From the NCBI GenBank assembly GCA_963798195.1, contig CAWCSF010000010.1:1958241-2022240 (forward strand): a stretch of DNA of 64,000 nt, in the 5' to 3' direction. Origin of the DNA: CAVSRC01 sp963798195. GTDB lineage: Bacteria; Pseudomonadota; Alphaproteobacteria; Rhizobiales; Kaistiaceae. Below, in pieces: positions 55,990 to 64,000 of this stretch (position 1 is the first letter of the stretch; each line of letters opens with the position of its first letter). The position numbers were made by a program, and so were the translations under genes. Under the pieces are notes generated by a model. That model worked only from the letters and a program-made list of their open reading frames with translations. It had not been told where the DNA came from and searched no databases.

Positions 55990-56904
55990 CTATACCTCGC
56001 GCATCGCGGCTTCGACCTGGGCCCGGCGGGGCATTGGCGCGACGGCGCCGTAACCTTCCGTCGACAGCGCCGCCGCAACATTGGCGTAACGGCCGGCAGC
56101 GAAAGGATCGCCGCTGCGCAGATACTCGGCGAGAAACGCGCCATCGAACATGTCGCCGGCCCCGGTGGCGTCGACAAGCTTGGCCTTGCGCGCCTTCATA
56201 TGGATGCGCCGCTCCTTGGTCGCGACGATCGCGCCCTCCTCGCCCAGCGTCAGCGCCACGATCTTCGGACCGATCGACAGGTAGAAATCGACGATGTGAT
56301 CGGGATCGGCGAGACCGGTGAGCTGGCGCGCGTCGTCAATGCCCGGGCGCAGGATGTCGGTCAGGCCGGCAGCGGCGTGGATGACGCCACGCGCGCGATC
56401 GAGCGGCCACAGGCGAAGCCGCAGGTTGGTGTCGTAGGAGACGAGGACGCCAGCGGCGCGCGCCATGCGCATGGCGCTGAAGACGGTGTCGGCGGCGCTC
56501 GACGAGATCGCCTGGCTGATGCCGGAGGCGTGCAGCACCTTCGCGTTCTTGATGAGGTCCGCCGGCAGGTCGTCGGGCGTCATGCGGCTCGCGGCGGAGC
56601 CGGCGCGCATATAGGAGAAGACGTGGCCTTCGGCACCGTGGGTGATGAAGTAGAGGCCGGTATGGGCGATCGGACTGCGCTTGACGCCGGTGGTGTCGAC
56701 GCCCTCGTCCGTCCACAGCTTCATGAAGGAATCGCCGAACTGGTCGGCTCCGATGGCGGTAACGTAGCCGACGCTCGCGCCCTGGCGCGCGGCTGCGATG
56801 GCGCAATTGGACGTGTCGCCGCCATGGCCGGGAATGAAGACGTTCTCGCCCGGCGCCTGACTGAGCTCGTAAAGCGGTTCGCCGATGGAAATGATGTCGG
56901 GCAT
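55990..56904 (-). CDS. PfkB-family sugar kinase
   Basis: A 304-residue ribokinase-like kinase. MPDIISIGEPLYELSQAPGE starts the fold; GGDTSNCAIAAARQGASVGY and IGADQFGDSFMKLWTDEGVD resemble 2-dehydro-3-deoxygluconokinase and other PfkB members; the C-terminal signature with catalytic Asp is KLVDATGAGDMFDGAFLAEY. IKNAKVLHASGISQAISSSA is the lid part. The sugar substrate is not predictable. GAGGAGAGG stands before the ATG at 56904. Last gene of the operon with the alcohol and aldehyde dehydrogenases, 32 bp after the iron dehydrogenase. Confidence 0.9.
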   Translation of the reverse strand: MPDIISIGEPLYELSQAPGENVFIPGHGGDTSNCAIAAARQGASVGYVTAIGADQFGDSFMKLWTDEGVDTTGVKRSPIAHTGLYFITHGAEGHVFSYMRAGSAASRMTPDDLPADLIKNAKVLHASGISQAISSSAADTVFSAMRMARAAGVLVSYDTNLRLRLWPLDRARGVIHAAAGLTDILRPGIDDARQLTGLADPDHIVDFYLSIGPKIVALTLGEEGAIVATKERRIHMKARKAKLVDATGAGDMFDGAFLAEYLRSGDPFAAGRYANVAAALSTEGYGAVAPMPRRAQVEAAMREV

Positions 56905-56936
56905 GCCCTCTCCTCTCTGATAGCCGAGGGGAGATA

Positions 56937-58115
56937 TCACAGGCTGCCGGAAATCGCCTTACCGTAAAGCGCCGCATATTCCTCGACGGTGAGCGCCTTT
57001 GGATTGCCGCCGTTCGACGGGTCATGCTCGGCCATCTTCGCGGCCTCCGGCACGACGTCCATATCGACACCGATTTCCTTGAGCGTGTGGGGGATGCCGA
57101 TGCGCCTGCGCAGCCCCAGCACCCACTCGACCACGCTTTCCGGCGATTGGCCGGGCAGGTCGAGATAGCGCGCCAGCGCGGCAAGGCGCGGCTCGACCAG
57201 TTGCGTGTTGTGAACCAGAACGTAGGGCATGACCACCGCGTTGGTGAGGCCGTGGTGGGTGCCGCGCAGGCTTGAGCACGGGTGGCTCATGGCATGCATC
57301 GCGCCGAGGCCCTTCTGGAAGGCGATGGCGCCCATCGAGGACGCCGCCATCATCATGGCGCGGCCCTTGACGCTATGACCGTCTTCCACCGCGACCGGCA
57401 GCCACTCCTTGCACAGGCGGAGCGCCTCCAGTGCGATGCCCTCGCCGAGCGGATGGAAGAACGGGCTGCACCACGCCTCCAGCGAATGGGAGAGCGCGTC
57501 CATGCCGGTCCATGCGGTGATCTTCGCCGGCAGGTCGATGGTCAGCTCCGGGTCGGCGATAACGACGCGCGGCAGCATCTTGGGGTGGAAGATGATCTTC
57601 TTGGTATGGTCGGCGGGATCGGTGAGCACACCGGCGCGGCCGACTTCCGAGCCGGTGCCGGCCGTGGTCGGCACGGCGATGATCGGCGCGATGCCATCCG
57701 CGTCGGCGCGCGTCCACCAGTCCTCGCGATCCTCGAAATCCCACACCGGCCGCGTCTGGCCGGACATGAAGGCGATCACCTTGCCGACATCCATGGCCGA
57801 ACCGCCGCCAAAGGCGATAACGCCATCGTGGTTGCCGGCCCTGTAGGCGGCGAGACCGTCGTCGAGGTTCTTGAGGGTCGGGTTGCCGTCGACTCTCGAG
57901 AAGACGGCTACCGGAACGCCGGCTTGCGTCAGGACGTCGAGCGCCTTGGCCACGATCGGCAGGTCGACCAGCCCCGGATCGGTCACCAGCAGCGGGCGCG
58001 CCATGCCGGCAACCTGCGTCGCCTCCGCGAGTTCCGCAATGCGGCCCGGGCCAAAGCGGATGGGCGTCGGGTATGACCAGTTGGCGACGATCGACGGATA
58101 GCGGTCCAAGCACAT
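56937..58115 (-). CDS. Iron-containing alcohol dehydrogenase
   Basis: A 392-residue group III (iron-type) alcohol dehydrogenase. The cofactor motif is DGVIAFGGGSAMDVGKVIAF; the metal ligands are in WTGMDALSHSLEAWCSPFFH and MSHPCSSLRGTHHGLTNAVV (Asp and three His). VPTTAGTGSEVGRAGVLTDP is another family block. Its substrate is unknown, but the aldehyde dehydrogenase and the glutamine-synthetase-like ligase upstream suggest oxidation of an alcohol in a catabolic route. Intact; it starts about 39 bases after the aldehyde dehydrogenase stop. Confidence 0.93.
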   Translation of the reverse strand: MCLDRYPSIVANWSYPTPIRFGPGRIAELAEATQVAGMARPLLVTDPGLVDLPIVAKALDVLTQAGVPVAVFSRVDGNPTLKNLDDGLAAYRAGNHDGVIAFGGGSAMDVGKVIAFMSGQTRPVWDFEDREDWWTRADADGIAPIIAVPTTAGTGSEVGRAGVLTDPADHTKKIIFHPKMLPRVVIADPELTIDLPAKITAWTGMDALSHSLEAWCSPFFHPLGEGIALEALRLCKEWLPVAVEDGHSVKGRAMMMAASSMGAIAFQKGLGAMHAMSHPCSSLRGTHHGLTNAVVMPYVLVHNTQLVEPRLAALARYLDLPGQSPESVVEWVLGLRRRIGIPHTLKEIGVDMDVVPEAAKMAEHDPSNGGNPKALTVEEYAALYGKAISGSL

Positions 58116-58154
58116 GCTCCCTGCAAGCGGCGCCGTTCGACGGCCGCCGCGGTG

Positions 58155-59559
58155 TTAGTTCGTCTTTGTCCGGAGATGGAAGCTCTTCGGCCGGGTCAGA
58201 TGTTCGTAGCCGACCTTGGAGAGCGTGACACCGCGGCCGGTCTGCTTGACGCCGACCCAGGCAAGCGCCGGATCGAGATAGTCGGCGCGGTTCATGTAGA
58301 TGGTGCCGGTCTCGATCAGGTCGCCGATGCGTTCGGCGGCATCGACGTCGGCCGTCCAGATCGACGCCGTCAGACCGAAGGCGGAATCGTTCATCAGGCG
58401 GATCGGCTTCCTCGTCCGACTTCACCTTCATGACGCCATGGGCCGGACCGAAGGTCTCCTCGGTCATGATCGCCATGGAATGATCGACACCGGCGAGAAG
58501 CTGCGGTGCGAGATAGGGCGTCCCCTCTTTCGCGGCGGCGAAGCGCTTCGCGTCGATCAGCGGCTTGGCGCCCTGGCGGATGGCGGCCTCGACCTGCCCG
58601 CGCACGAAGTCGGCCGCCTTGGTGCGCACCACGGGACCCAGCGTCGTATCCGGGTCGGCCGGCGAGCCAAGATGGTAGCCGTTGATCACCGCGACCGCCG
58701 CCTCGACGAAGTCGTCGTAGACATCCTCATGCACATAGATGCGCTCGGCCGCGCAGCACGACTGGCCGGAGTTGAAGAAACCGGCATCGACGATGTTCTC
58801 GGCGGCGAAGGCGAGGTCGGCGTCGGGCCGCACATAGGCGGGATCCTTGCCGCCGAGTTCGAGGCACGAGTGCGGGAAGTTCAGGGCCGAATGCGCTACG
58901 GCCTCCATGATCTTGCGGCCGCCGGCAGTTGAGCCGGTGAAACCCACCTGATCGACGAGACCGGAGTGGATCGCGCGCTCCGTCGCCTCATGCGACATGT
59001 GCAGGACCTGGAATACGTCCTTGGGGAGATTCGCCTTTTCGAAGCAGGCGGCGAAGTGTTCCGCGACCAGCGCCGTCTGGCTGGAGTGCTTCATCACCAC
59101 CGTGTTGCCGGCGAGGATCGCCGGCAGAACGGCGTTCAGCGCGGTCATGTAGGGGAAGTTCCAGGCCGGCAGATTGAGCACAACGCCCAGCGGCTCGCGG
59201 CGGATGAAGCGCTTGAAGCCTTCCTTCGGTCCGACGTCGATATCGGCCAGCATCCCCGGCGCGACATCGATCATGTAGCGGGCGCGCTCCTCGAAGCCGC
59301 GCATCTCGCCCGGCCCGTAGCGGATCGGCCGTCCCATCTGCCAGGCGAGCAGTTCCGACACGCGCGCCGTGTCGGCCACCATCGCATCGGTGAAGGCGGT
59401 CACCGATGCGGCAGCGCTCGGCGACCGGCACGTCCGCCAGTCGCGCTGCGCGGCGCGGGCGCGCTCCAGCGTGGCGAGCACGGTCTTGTCATCGGCGAGC
59501 GGACGCTCGGCATAGACCGAGCCGTCGACCGGCGAGATGATGCGCAGAGTTGTGTTCAT
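58155..59559 (-). CDS. Aldehyde dehydrogenase (frameshifted)
   Basis: A NAD(P)-dependent aldehyde dehydrogenase of about 467 residues. Parts seen are MNTTLRIISPVDGSVYAERP, LGVVLNLPAWNFPYMTALNA, QVGFTGSTAGGRKIMEAVAH, FPHSCLELGGKDPAYVRPDA (catalytic Glu), DAGFFNSGQSCCAAERIYVH (catalytic Cys) and TPYLAPQLLAGVDHSMAIMT EETFGPAHGVM. Near 59440-59410 two compensating changes disturb ~ten residues (should read VPVAERCRI), and near 58415 an extra C moves the tail SAFGLTASIWTADVDAAERI into another frame. Length 3n+1 agrees. It begins eight bases after the ligase stop. Confidence 0.9.
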
Positions 59560-59567
59560 GGCGGTGC

Positions 59568-60939
59568 TCAATAGCGCTCGAAACCGCGCTTCAGCTCCCA
59601 GTCGGTGATGCGGCGGTCGTACTCGAACTGCTCCCACTCGGCGGTATGGACGTAGTGGTCGATGACCGCGTCGCCAAAGGCGGCGCGCAGCATCTTCGAC
59701 TTGTCCATGGCCGCCGCCGCCTCGCGCAGCGTTTTCGGCACTTCGCGCAGGCGCTTGCCGCCGTAGGCGTCGCCGACAAACGGCGGCTCCAGCTCCATCT
59801 TCTGCTCGACGCCGGCGAGGCCGGCCGCAAGCAGCGCGGCGAAGGCGAGATACGGATTGAGGTCGGCGCCGCCGATGCGGCACTCGATGCGGATGGCCTT
59901 CGAGTTGGCGCCGCACAGGCGGAAGCCGGCGGTGCGGTTGTCGAGCGACCAGATCGCCTTGGTCGGCGCGAAGGTGCCGACCTGAAAGCGCTTGTAGGAA
60001 TTGATGTAGGGCGCGAGGAACCAGGTGATCTCGCGCGCATGCGCCAGCTGGCCCGCCACGTAGGAGCGCATCAGGCCGCGACATGCCGTGCTCGGCCTTC
60101 GGATCGGCGAACAGGGGCTTCTTGCCGGCGGCGTCCCACAGCGACGCATGGACGTGGCTGGACGAGCCGGCGAGATCGAAGCGCCACTTCGCCATGAAGG
60201 TGATCGCCTTGCCCTGAAGCAGCGCGATCTCCTTGCAGGCGTTCTTCATGATGACGTGGTTGTCCGCCATGGTGAGCGCGTCGGCGTAGCGGACGTTGAT
60301 CTCCTCCTGCCCCGGCCCCCACTCGCCCTTGGAGTTCTCGACCGGGATGCCGGCGCCATCGAGGCCGTTGCGGATCGCCCGCATCACGCCCTCTTCCTTG
60401 GTGGTCTGGAGGATGTGGTAGTCCTCGATGTAGCGCCCGGCGGTCTTCAGGCCGGCATAGGATTTCTCGGCGGCGCTCTCGTAGGTCTCGTCGAAGAGAT
60501 AGAATTCAAGCTCCGAGGCGAAGAAGGCGGACATCTTCATCGCCTTCAGCCGCGCGATCTGCGCCTTGAGGATCGCGCGCGGCGAGTGCGGCACGTCCTC
60601 GCGGTGATGATGGTCGAGCACATCGGCGAGAACCAGCGCCGTGCCGGGCAGCCACGGCAGCCGGCGGAGCGTCGCCATGTCGGGCTTCATGACGAAATCG
60701 CCGTAGCCCTTCTCCCAGTTCGCGGCGGCGTAGCCGGGCACCGGCTCCATGTCGATGTCGTTGGCCAGCAGATAGTCGCAGCCGTGGGTTTCCTCGTGTG
60801 CGCCGTCGAGGAAGAAGCCGGCCTGCATGCGCTTGCCGATCAGCCGCCCCTGCATGTCGGTGAAGGCGACGATGACGGTGTCGATCTCGCCCGCGCCGAC
60901 CGCCGCCTGCAGCTCCTTGAACGTCAACATGCCCGTCAT
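59568..60939 (-). CDS. Glutamine-synthetase-family ligase, gamma-glutamylamine synthetase-like (frameshifted)
   Basis: About 457 residues with the GS beta-grasp start (MLTFKELQAAVGAGEIDTVI, TDMQGRLIGKRMQAGFFLDG) and the catalytic barrel (FFASELEFYLFDETYESAAE, WGPGQEEINVRYADALTMAD, FMAKWRFDLAGSSSHVHASL and, in another frame, ITWFLAPYINSYKRFQVGTF and NRTAGFRLCGANSKAIRIEC RIGGADLNPYLAF). An extra C near 60082 separates the two frames; length is 3n+1. Sequence resembles GlnA-type gamma-glutamylputrescine or gamma-glutamylamide synthetases more than true GlnA. In an operon with alcohol and aldehyde dehydrogenases it would glutamylate an amine substrate; this is inferred. Confidence 0.88.
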
Positions 60940-60971
60940 GACCGCGGCGATCCTGGCTGTTCGTTGCGAGA

Positions 60972-61034
60972 ACCCGCGCGACAGGCGCCGCGCGGGTCCA
61001 ACTCTATCCGGTTCCGGGCGGCAAGTGCCGCCCG
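60972..61034 (-). terminator. Two hairpins between dctP and the ligase gene
   Basis: ACCCGCGCG/CGCGCGGGT (60972-60980 and 60989-60997) and CGGGCGGCA/TGCCGCCCG (61015-61023 and 61026-61034) are perfect 9-bp stems. They follow the receptor stop at 61043 and precede the ligase start at 60939. They may stabilise the receptor message or reduce read-through into the catabolic genes. Confidence 0.5.
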
Positions 61035-61042
61035 TCTCCGTC

Positions 61043-62080
61043 TTATGAATACCGGTACGGCTTCCCGGCCCGGACCATCGTGTCGTTGTAGTCGCGGAAG
61101 ATCTTCACGATCTTGGCCTTCAGCGGGCTCTCCGCCGCGATCTCGTCCCAGAACTTGTGGGCTTCGTCCTCGACGGTTTGCCATTCCGCATCCGGGATGG
61201 AGGTCGATTCGAGCTTGTTCTCGTTCACCCGGAGGCTCGCCTCGCCGTTCCAGTACCAATGCTGGCGGTGGTAGTGGGACGAGTTGAAACAGACCTGCAT
61301 CAGCGTCTGAAGATGCGGCGGCAGCTCGTTCCAGCGGTCCATGTTGGCGAAGAAGTGACCGATCCAGGCGCCCGAGATGTTGTTGGTCAGGAAGTACTTG
61401 GTCACGTTGGCCCAGCCCGAGGTGTAGTCCTCGGTGATCCCCGACCAGGCGATGCCGTCGAGCTCGCCCGTCTGCAGCGCCACTTCGGCGTCCTCCCACG
61501 GCAGCGTCACCGGCACGACGCCGAAGCGCGACAGGAACCGGCCGGCCGTCGGGAAGGTGAAGATGCGCAGGCCCTCGAGATCCTTCAGCGAGGTGATCGG
61601 CTTGTGGGTGGCGAAGTTGCAGGGGTCCCACGACCCCGCCGAGATGTGCTTGACCCCGACCTTGGCGTATTCCTCTTTCCAGATCTCATCGAGGCCCCAG
61701 TGGTTGAAGAGCGCCGGGACATCCAGCGAATACCGGAGGCCGAGCGGGAAGTAGCCGCCGAAGACGGTGACCTCAGTGGGCGATGCCATCGAGTCGTCGT
61801 CCGACTGCACAGCGTCGATTGTGCCCTTCTGCAGCGCCCGGAACAGTTCGCCCGTCGGCACCAGCTGGTCGCCGTAATAGAGCTCGATCTCCATCTGGCC
61901 TTTGGCGATCTCGTTGAACTGCTTGATGCAGGTGTCGATCACTTCGACGCCCAGTGCCGGGCCGGCATAGGTCTGCAACCGCCACTTGATCGGCGCCGCC
62001 TGGGCTATGACGGCGGGAGCGGCGAGTGCGGCCGGAACCGCGGCGGCGGCACCGGTGAGGAATTTGCGTCTTGTCGTCAT
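61043..62080 (-). CDS. TRAP transporter DctP-family solute-binding receptor
   Basis: A 345-residue periplasmic receptor with a twin-arginine-like signal (TTRRKFLTGAAAAVPAALAA PAVIAQA). Mature segments include KWRLQTYAGPALGVEVIDTC, EIELYYGDQLVPTGELFRAL, GTIDAVQSDDDSMASPTEVT, VPVTLPWEDAEVALQTGELD and GIAWSGITEDYTSGWANVTK, the last two typical of DctP receptors. AAGGAGAG stands before the chosen ATG at 62080 (a GTG three bases earlier is possible). The ligand is not known; the genes around it suggest an organic acid or amine-derived solute. Downstream of dctM and dctQ on the same strand. Confidence 0.92.
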   Translation of the reverse strand: MTTRRKFLTGAAAAVPAALAAPAVIAQAAPIKWRLQTYAGPALGVEVIDTCIKQFNEIAKGQMEIELYYGDQLVPTGELFRALQKGTIDAVQSDDDSMASPTEVTVFGGYFPLGLRYSLDVPALFNHWGLDEIWKEEYAKVGVKHISAGSWDPCNFATHKPITSLKDLEGLRIFTFPTAGRFLSRFGVVPVTLPWEDAEVALQTGELDGIAWSGITEDYTSGWANVTKYFLTNNISGAWIGHFFANMDRWNELPPHLQTLMQVCFNSSHYHRQHWYWNGEASLRVNENKLESTSIPDAEWQTVEDEAHKFWDEIAAESPLKAKIVKIFRDYNDTMVRAGKPYRYS

Positions 62081-62129
62081 CACGTCTCTCCTTGCTGGTT
62101 GGTTATGCCCCTGTTGGCCGGGGCTCGGA

Positions 62130-63475
62130 TCATCTTGCGTTGATGTGCTGCGGCAGCCACAGCGCGATCTCCGGGAACACGAGCACCAGGATCAGCGCCA
62201 CGATCATCACGCCGACGAACGGCACGATGGAGCGGTAGATATCGATGATGTTGATTTCGGGCGGCGCCATCGCCCGCATCAGGAACAGGTTGTAGCCGAA
62301 GGGCGGCGTCATGTAGGCGATCTGGCAGGTGATCGTGTAGAGCACGCCGTACCAGATCAGCACGTATTGCGGGTCGATGCCGAGATCGAGCGTTGCGACC
62401 AGCGGCACGTAGAGCGGCGCGACGATCACCAGCATCGCGGTGTCGTCGAGGAAGGTGCCCATGATCAGATAGCTGAGCTGCATGAGGATCAGGATCGTCC
62501 ACGGGCTGAGTCCCAGCTTGTCGACGAAGAAGCCCTCGATGGCCTTGACCGCGCCGAGCCCGTCGAACACCGCGCCGAATGCGAGCGCCGCCAGGATGAT
62601 CCACATGAACATGCAGGAGATCGCCAGCGTCTCGCGCGTGCAGTTCTCGAACACCTTGCGGGTGAAGCGCCCCTTGATCACCGCCGCGAAGACCGAGGCA
62701 AGCGCGCCGATCACCGAGGCCTCGACCAGCGACGTGTAGCCGGTAACGAACGGCACCATCATGGCGAGGAAGATGCCGAGCGGCAGGGCCCCGGCGGTCA
62801 GCAGATGCAGTTTCTCGGAACGGGGAATCGCGGCGCGTTCCTCGGCGTCGAGCACCGGCCCGAGCTCGGGATTGAGCCGGCAGCGGAGCCAGATGTAGCC
62901 GATGAAGAGTCCAGCCATCATCAGGCCGGGAACGACGCCGGCCAGCCAGAGCAGGCTGACCGGCTGCCGGGCGATCATCGCGTAGAGCACCAGCACCACC
63001 GAGGGCGGGATCAGGATGCCGAGCGAGGATCCGGCCTGGATCACCCCGGTCACCATCCGCTTGTCGTATTTGCGTTTCAGCAGCTCGGGCAGCGCGATGG
63101 TAGCGCCGATCGCCATGCCCGGCGACCGACAGACCGTTCATCGCCGAGATCACCACCATCAGGAAGATCGTGCCGATCGCCAGCCCGCCCGGCACCGGCC
63201 CGAACCAGACATGGAACATCCGGTAGAGGTCGTCGGCCAGCCGGCTCTCGCTGAGCACGTAGCCCATGAAGATGAACATCGGCAGCGTCAGCAGCGGATA
63301 CCACTTCATCAGCTTCATGGCCGCCGAGAACCCGAGGTCCGATCCCCCAACGCCCCACAACGGCATGCGCCGCCGCCATCGCGACGAAGCCGATCGCGCC
63401 GAACACGCGCTGACCGGTTATCATCATCAGCATCATCGAGCTGAACATCAGGATGGCGATCATGTCGTAGGACAT
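62130..63475 (-). CDS. TRAP transporter large permease, DctM (frameshifted)
   Basis: A ~448-residue membrane subunit read from three frames: MSYDMIAILMFSSMMLMMIT and GQRVFGAIGFVAM; then LTLPMFIFMGYVLSESRLAD and GGLAIGTIFLMVVISAMNGL; then VIQAGSSLGILIPPSVVLVL and LVEASVIGALASVFAAVIKG, IMGTFLDDTAMLVIVAPLYV and QIAYMTPPFGYNLFLMRAMA. Extra bases near 63362 (GCATGCC) and near 63121 (GGGCATGG) shift the frame; the length is 3n+2, as two insertions predict. Its start overlaps the dctQ stop by one base (TGATG). Ion-driven importer working with the receptor below. Confidence 0.92.
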
Positions 63476-63981
63476 CAGATGTCCTCGCCACGGATCTTCG
63501 CCACGTCGCGAAAGAAGAAGGCGATGGCCTGGAGCAGCATCAGGAACACGCCGACGCACATCACGATCTTGATCGGCGCGATATAGGGTCGCCAGGCGGT
63601 CGCGCTGCGCTCGGCATATTGCAGCGAATATGCGGTGCTCTCGACCGCGCCCCAGAGCAGGACGCCGAGGTAGAACAGGAGCGCGAAGACCGAGAAGGCG
63701 TCGACCCAGGCGCGCGTCCGCGGCGACCAGCGGTGATAAAGCAGATCCATCCGGACGTTCGAATCGAGCTGCAGCGAATAGGGCCCGCCCAGCATGTAGT
63801 AGGCGACCAGCGCGAACTGCGCGGTCTCCAGCGTCCAGATCGAAGGCCACGGCGTGACCTTGGAGACGGTGGACCAGATCAGCACCGCCATCATCACGAA
63901 CAGGATGTACATGGCGATGCGCCCGACGCGGTAGTTCACCGCTTCGACAAACCGGACGTAGGCGACGATCGCCTTGGGCAT
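63475..63981 (-). CDS. TRAP transporter small permease, DctQ
   Basis: A 168-residue protein with four hydrophobic helices: RIAMYILFVMMAVLIWSTVS, LETAQFALVAYYMLGGPYSL, FSVFALLFYLGVLLWGAVES and IKIVMCVGVFLMLLQAIAFF. SNVRMDLLYHRWSPRTRAWV between helices 2 and 3 is the conserved cytoplasmic loop of the small TRAP subunit. GAGGTGGGAAG precedes the ATG. First visible gene of the dctQ-dctM-dctP-ligase-aldehyde-alcohol-dehydrogenase-PfkB row; anything further upstream is outside the window. Confidence 0.92.
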   Translation of the reverse strand: MPKAIVAYVRFVEAVNYRVGRIAMYILFVMMAVLIWSTVSKVTPWPSIWTLETAQFALVAYYMLGGPYSLQLDSNVRMDLLYHRWSPRTRAWVDAFSVFALLFYLGVLLWGAVESTAYSLQYAERSATAWRPYIAPIKIVMCVGVFLMLLQAIAFFFRDVAKIRGEDI

Positions 63982-64000
63982 CAGCTTCCCACCTCGACGG

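Noticed and set aside
57373..60939. An apparent single protein joining ligase, aldehyde dehydrogenase and alcohol dehydrogenase
   Set aside because: It arises from frame errors that bypass the true stops; each enzyme's C-terminus and its own start codon are found in other frames.

Overview
The window looks like chromosomal DNA of a GC-rich alphaproteobacterium, most probably of the order Hyphomicrobiales (Rhizobiales). The evidence is an rplY-pth-ychF neighbourhood, a petABC cluster next to trmL, apt and tandem fused ABC exporters, a cca-DUF6111-CoA-pyrophosphatase row, a MoxR-DUF58-DUF4159 cluster and a PadR-DUF2218 pair. I see no rRNA, tRNA, CRISPR array, insertion sequence, integrase or phage gene; the region reads as core genome with a few catabolic and transport modules.

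Layout. 1-9.8 kb: an OST-HTH/NYN protein end, CsaA-like tRNA binder, rhomboid, TetR, proC, YbjN, ubiK, then lgt-midA-pgeF and prs on the plus strand and a HerA-like ATPase on the minus strand. 9.9-11.5 kb: rplY and pth. 11.6-15.8 kb, minus strand: fasciclin protein and a complete TAXI-TRAP uptake system (receptor, fused permease, DUF1850 protein), lying between pth and ychF. 15.9-24.6 kb: ychF, MFS carrier, GlcG-like protein, secreted acid phosphatase, GST, apt, HAD phosphatase and the cytochrome bc1 operon petABC. 24.7-30.7 kb: three tandem ABC exporters. 30.7-39.6 kb: trmL, DUF2218/PadR, a MerR-ATPase fusion, an enolase-superfamily enzyme, hemF, a beta-barrel outer-membrane protein divergent from a LuxR regulator, a DM13 protein and a fatty-acid hydroxylase. 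39.7-49 kb: cca, DUF6111, NUDIX, then the MoxR-DUF58-DUF4159-GATase-like cluster. 49-56 kb: an infA paralogue, rhlE, GNAT, NUDIX, phosphoesterase, YbaK, and an ECF41-like sigma factor divergent from a YCII-domain gene. 56-64 kb, minus strand: DctPQM TRAP transporter followed by a glutamine-synthetase-like ligase, aldehyde dehydrogenase, iron alcohol dehydrogenase and PfkB kinase, which together look like one catabolic operon.

The reading frame is broken in many genes that should be essential (prs, lgt, pth, rplY, proC). Most resolvable breaks are one extra base; they cluster in 2.5-11.4, 28.8-32.6, 36.2 and 58.4-63.4 kb, whereas 11.5-28.5 and 37-58 kb are clean. I read this as insertion-biased sequencing error in low-quality patches rather than decay, and annotate these genes as single loci with the break positions given.

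The most interesting regulatory signals are two perfect divergent ECF41-type promoters (TGTCACA-N16-CGTC) between the sigma factor and the YCII gene, a 21-bp near-perfect inverted repeat upstream of padR, a 7-bp perfect dyad between a luxR gene and its divergent outer-membrane gene, and a 22-codon leader ORF plus hairpin and T-run in front of the second ABC exporter. The glutamylation/oxidation/kinase operon with its own TRAP importer is the best candidate for an uncharacterised pathway.
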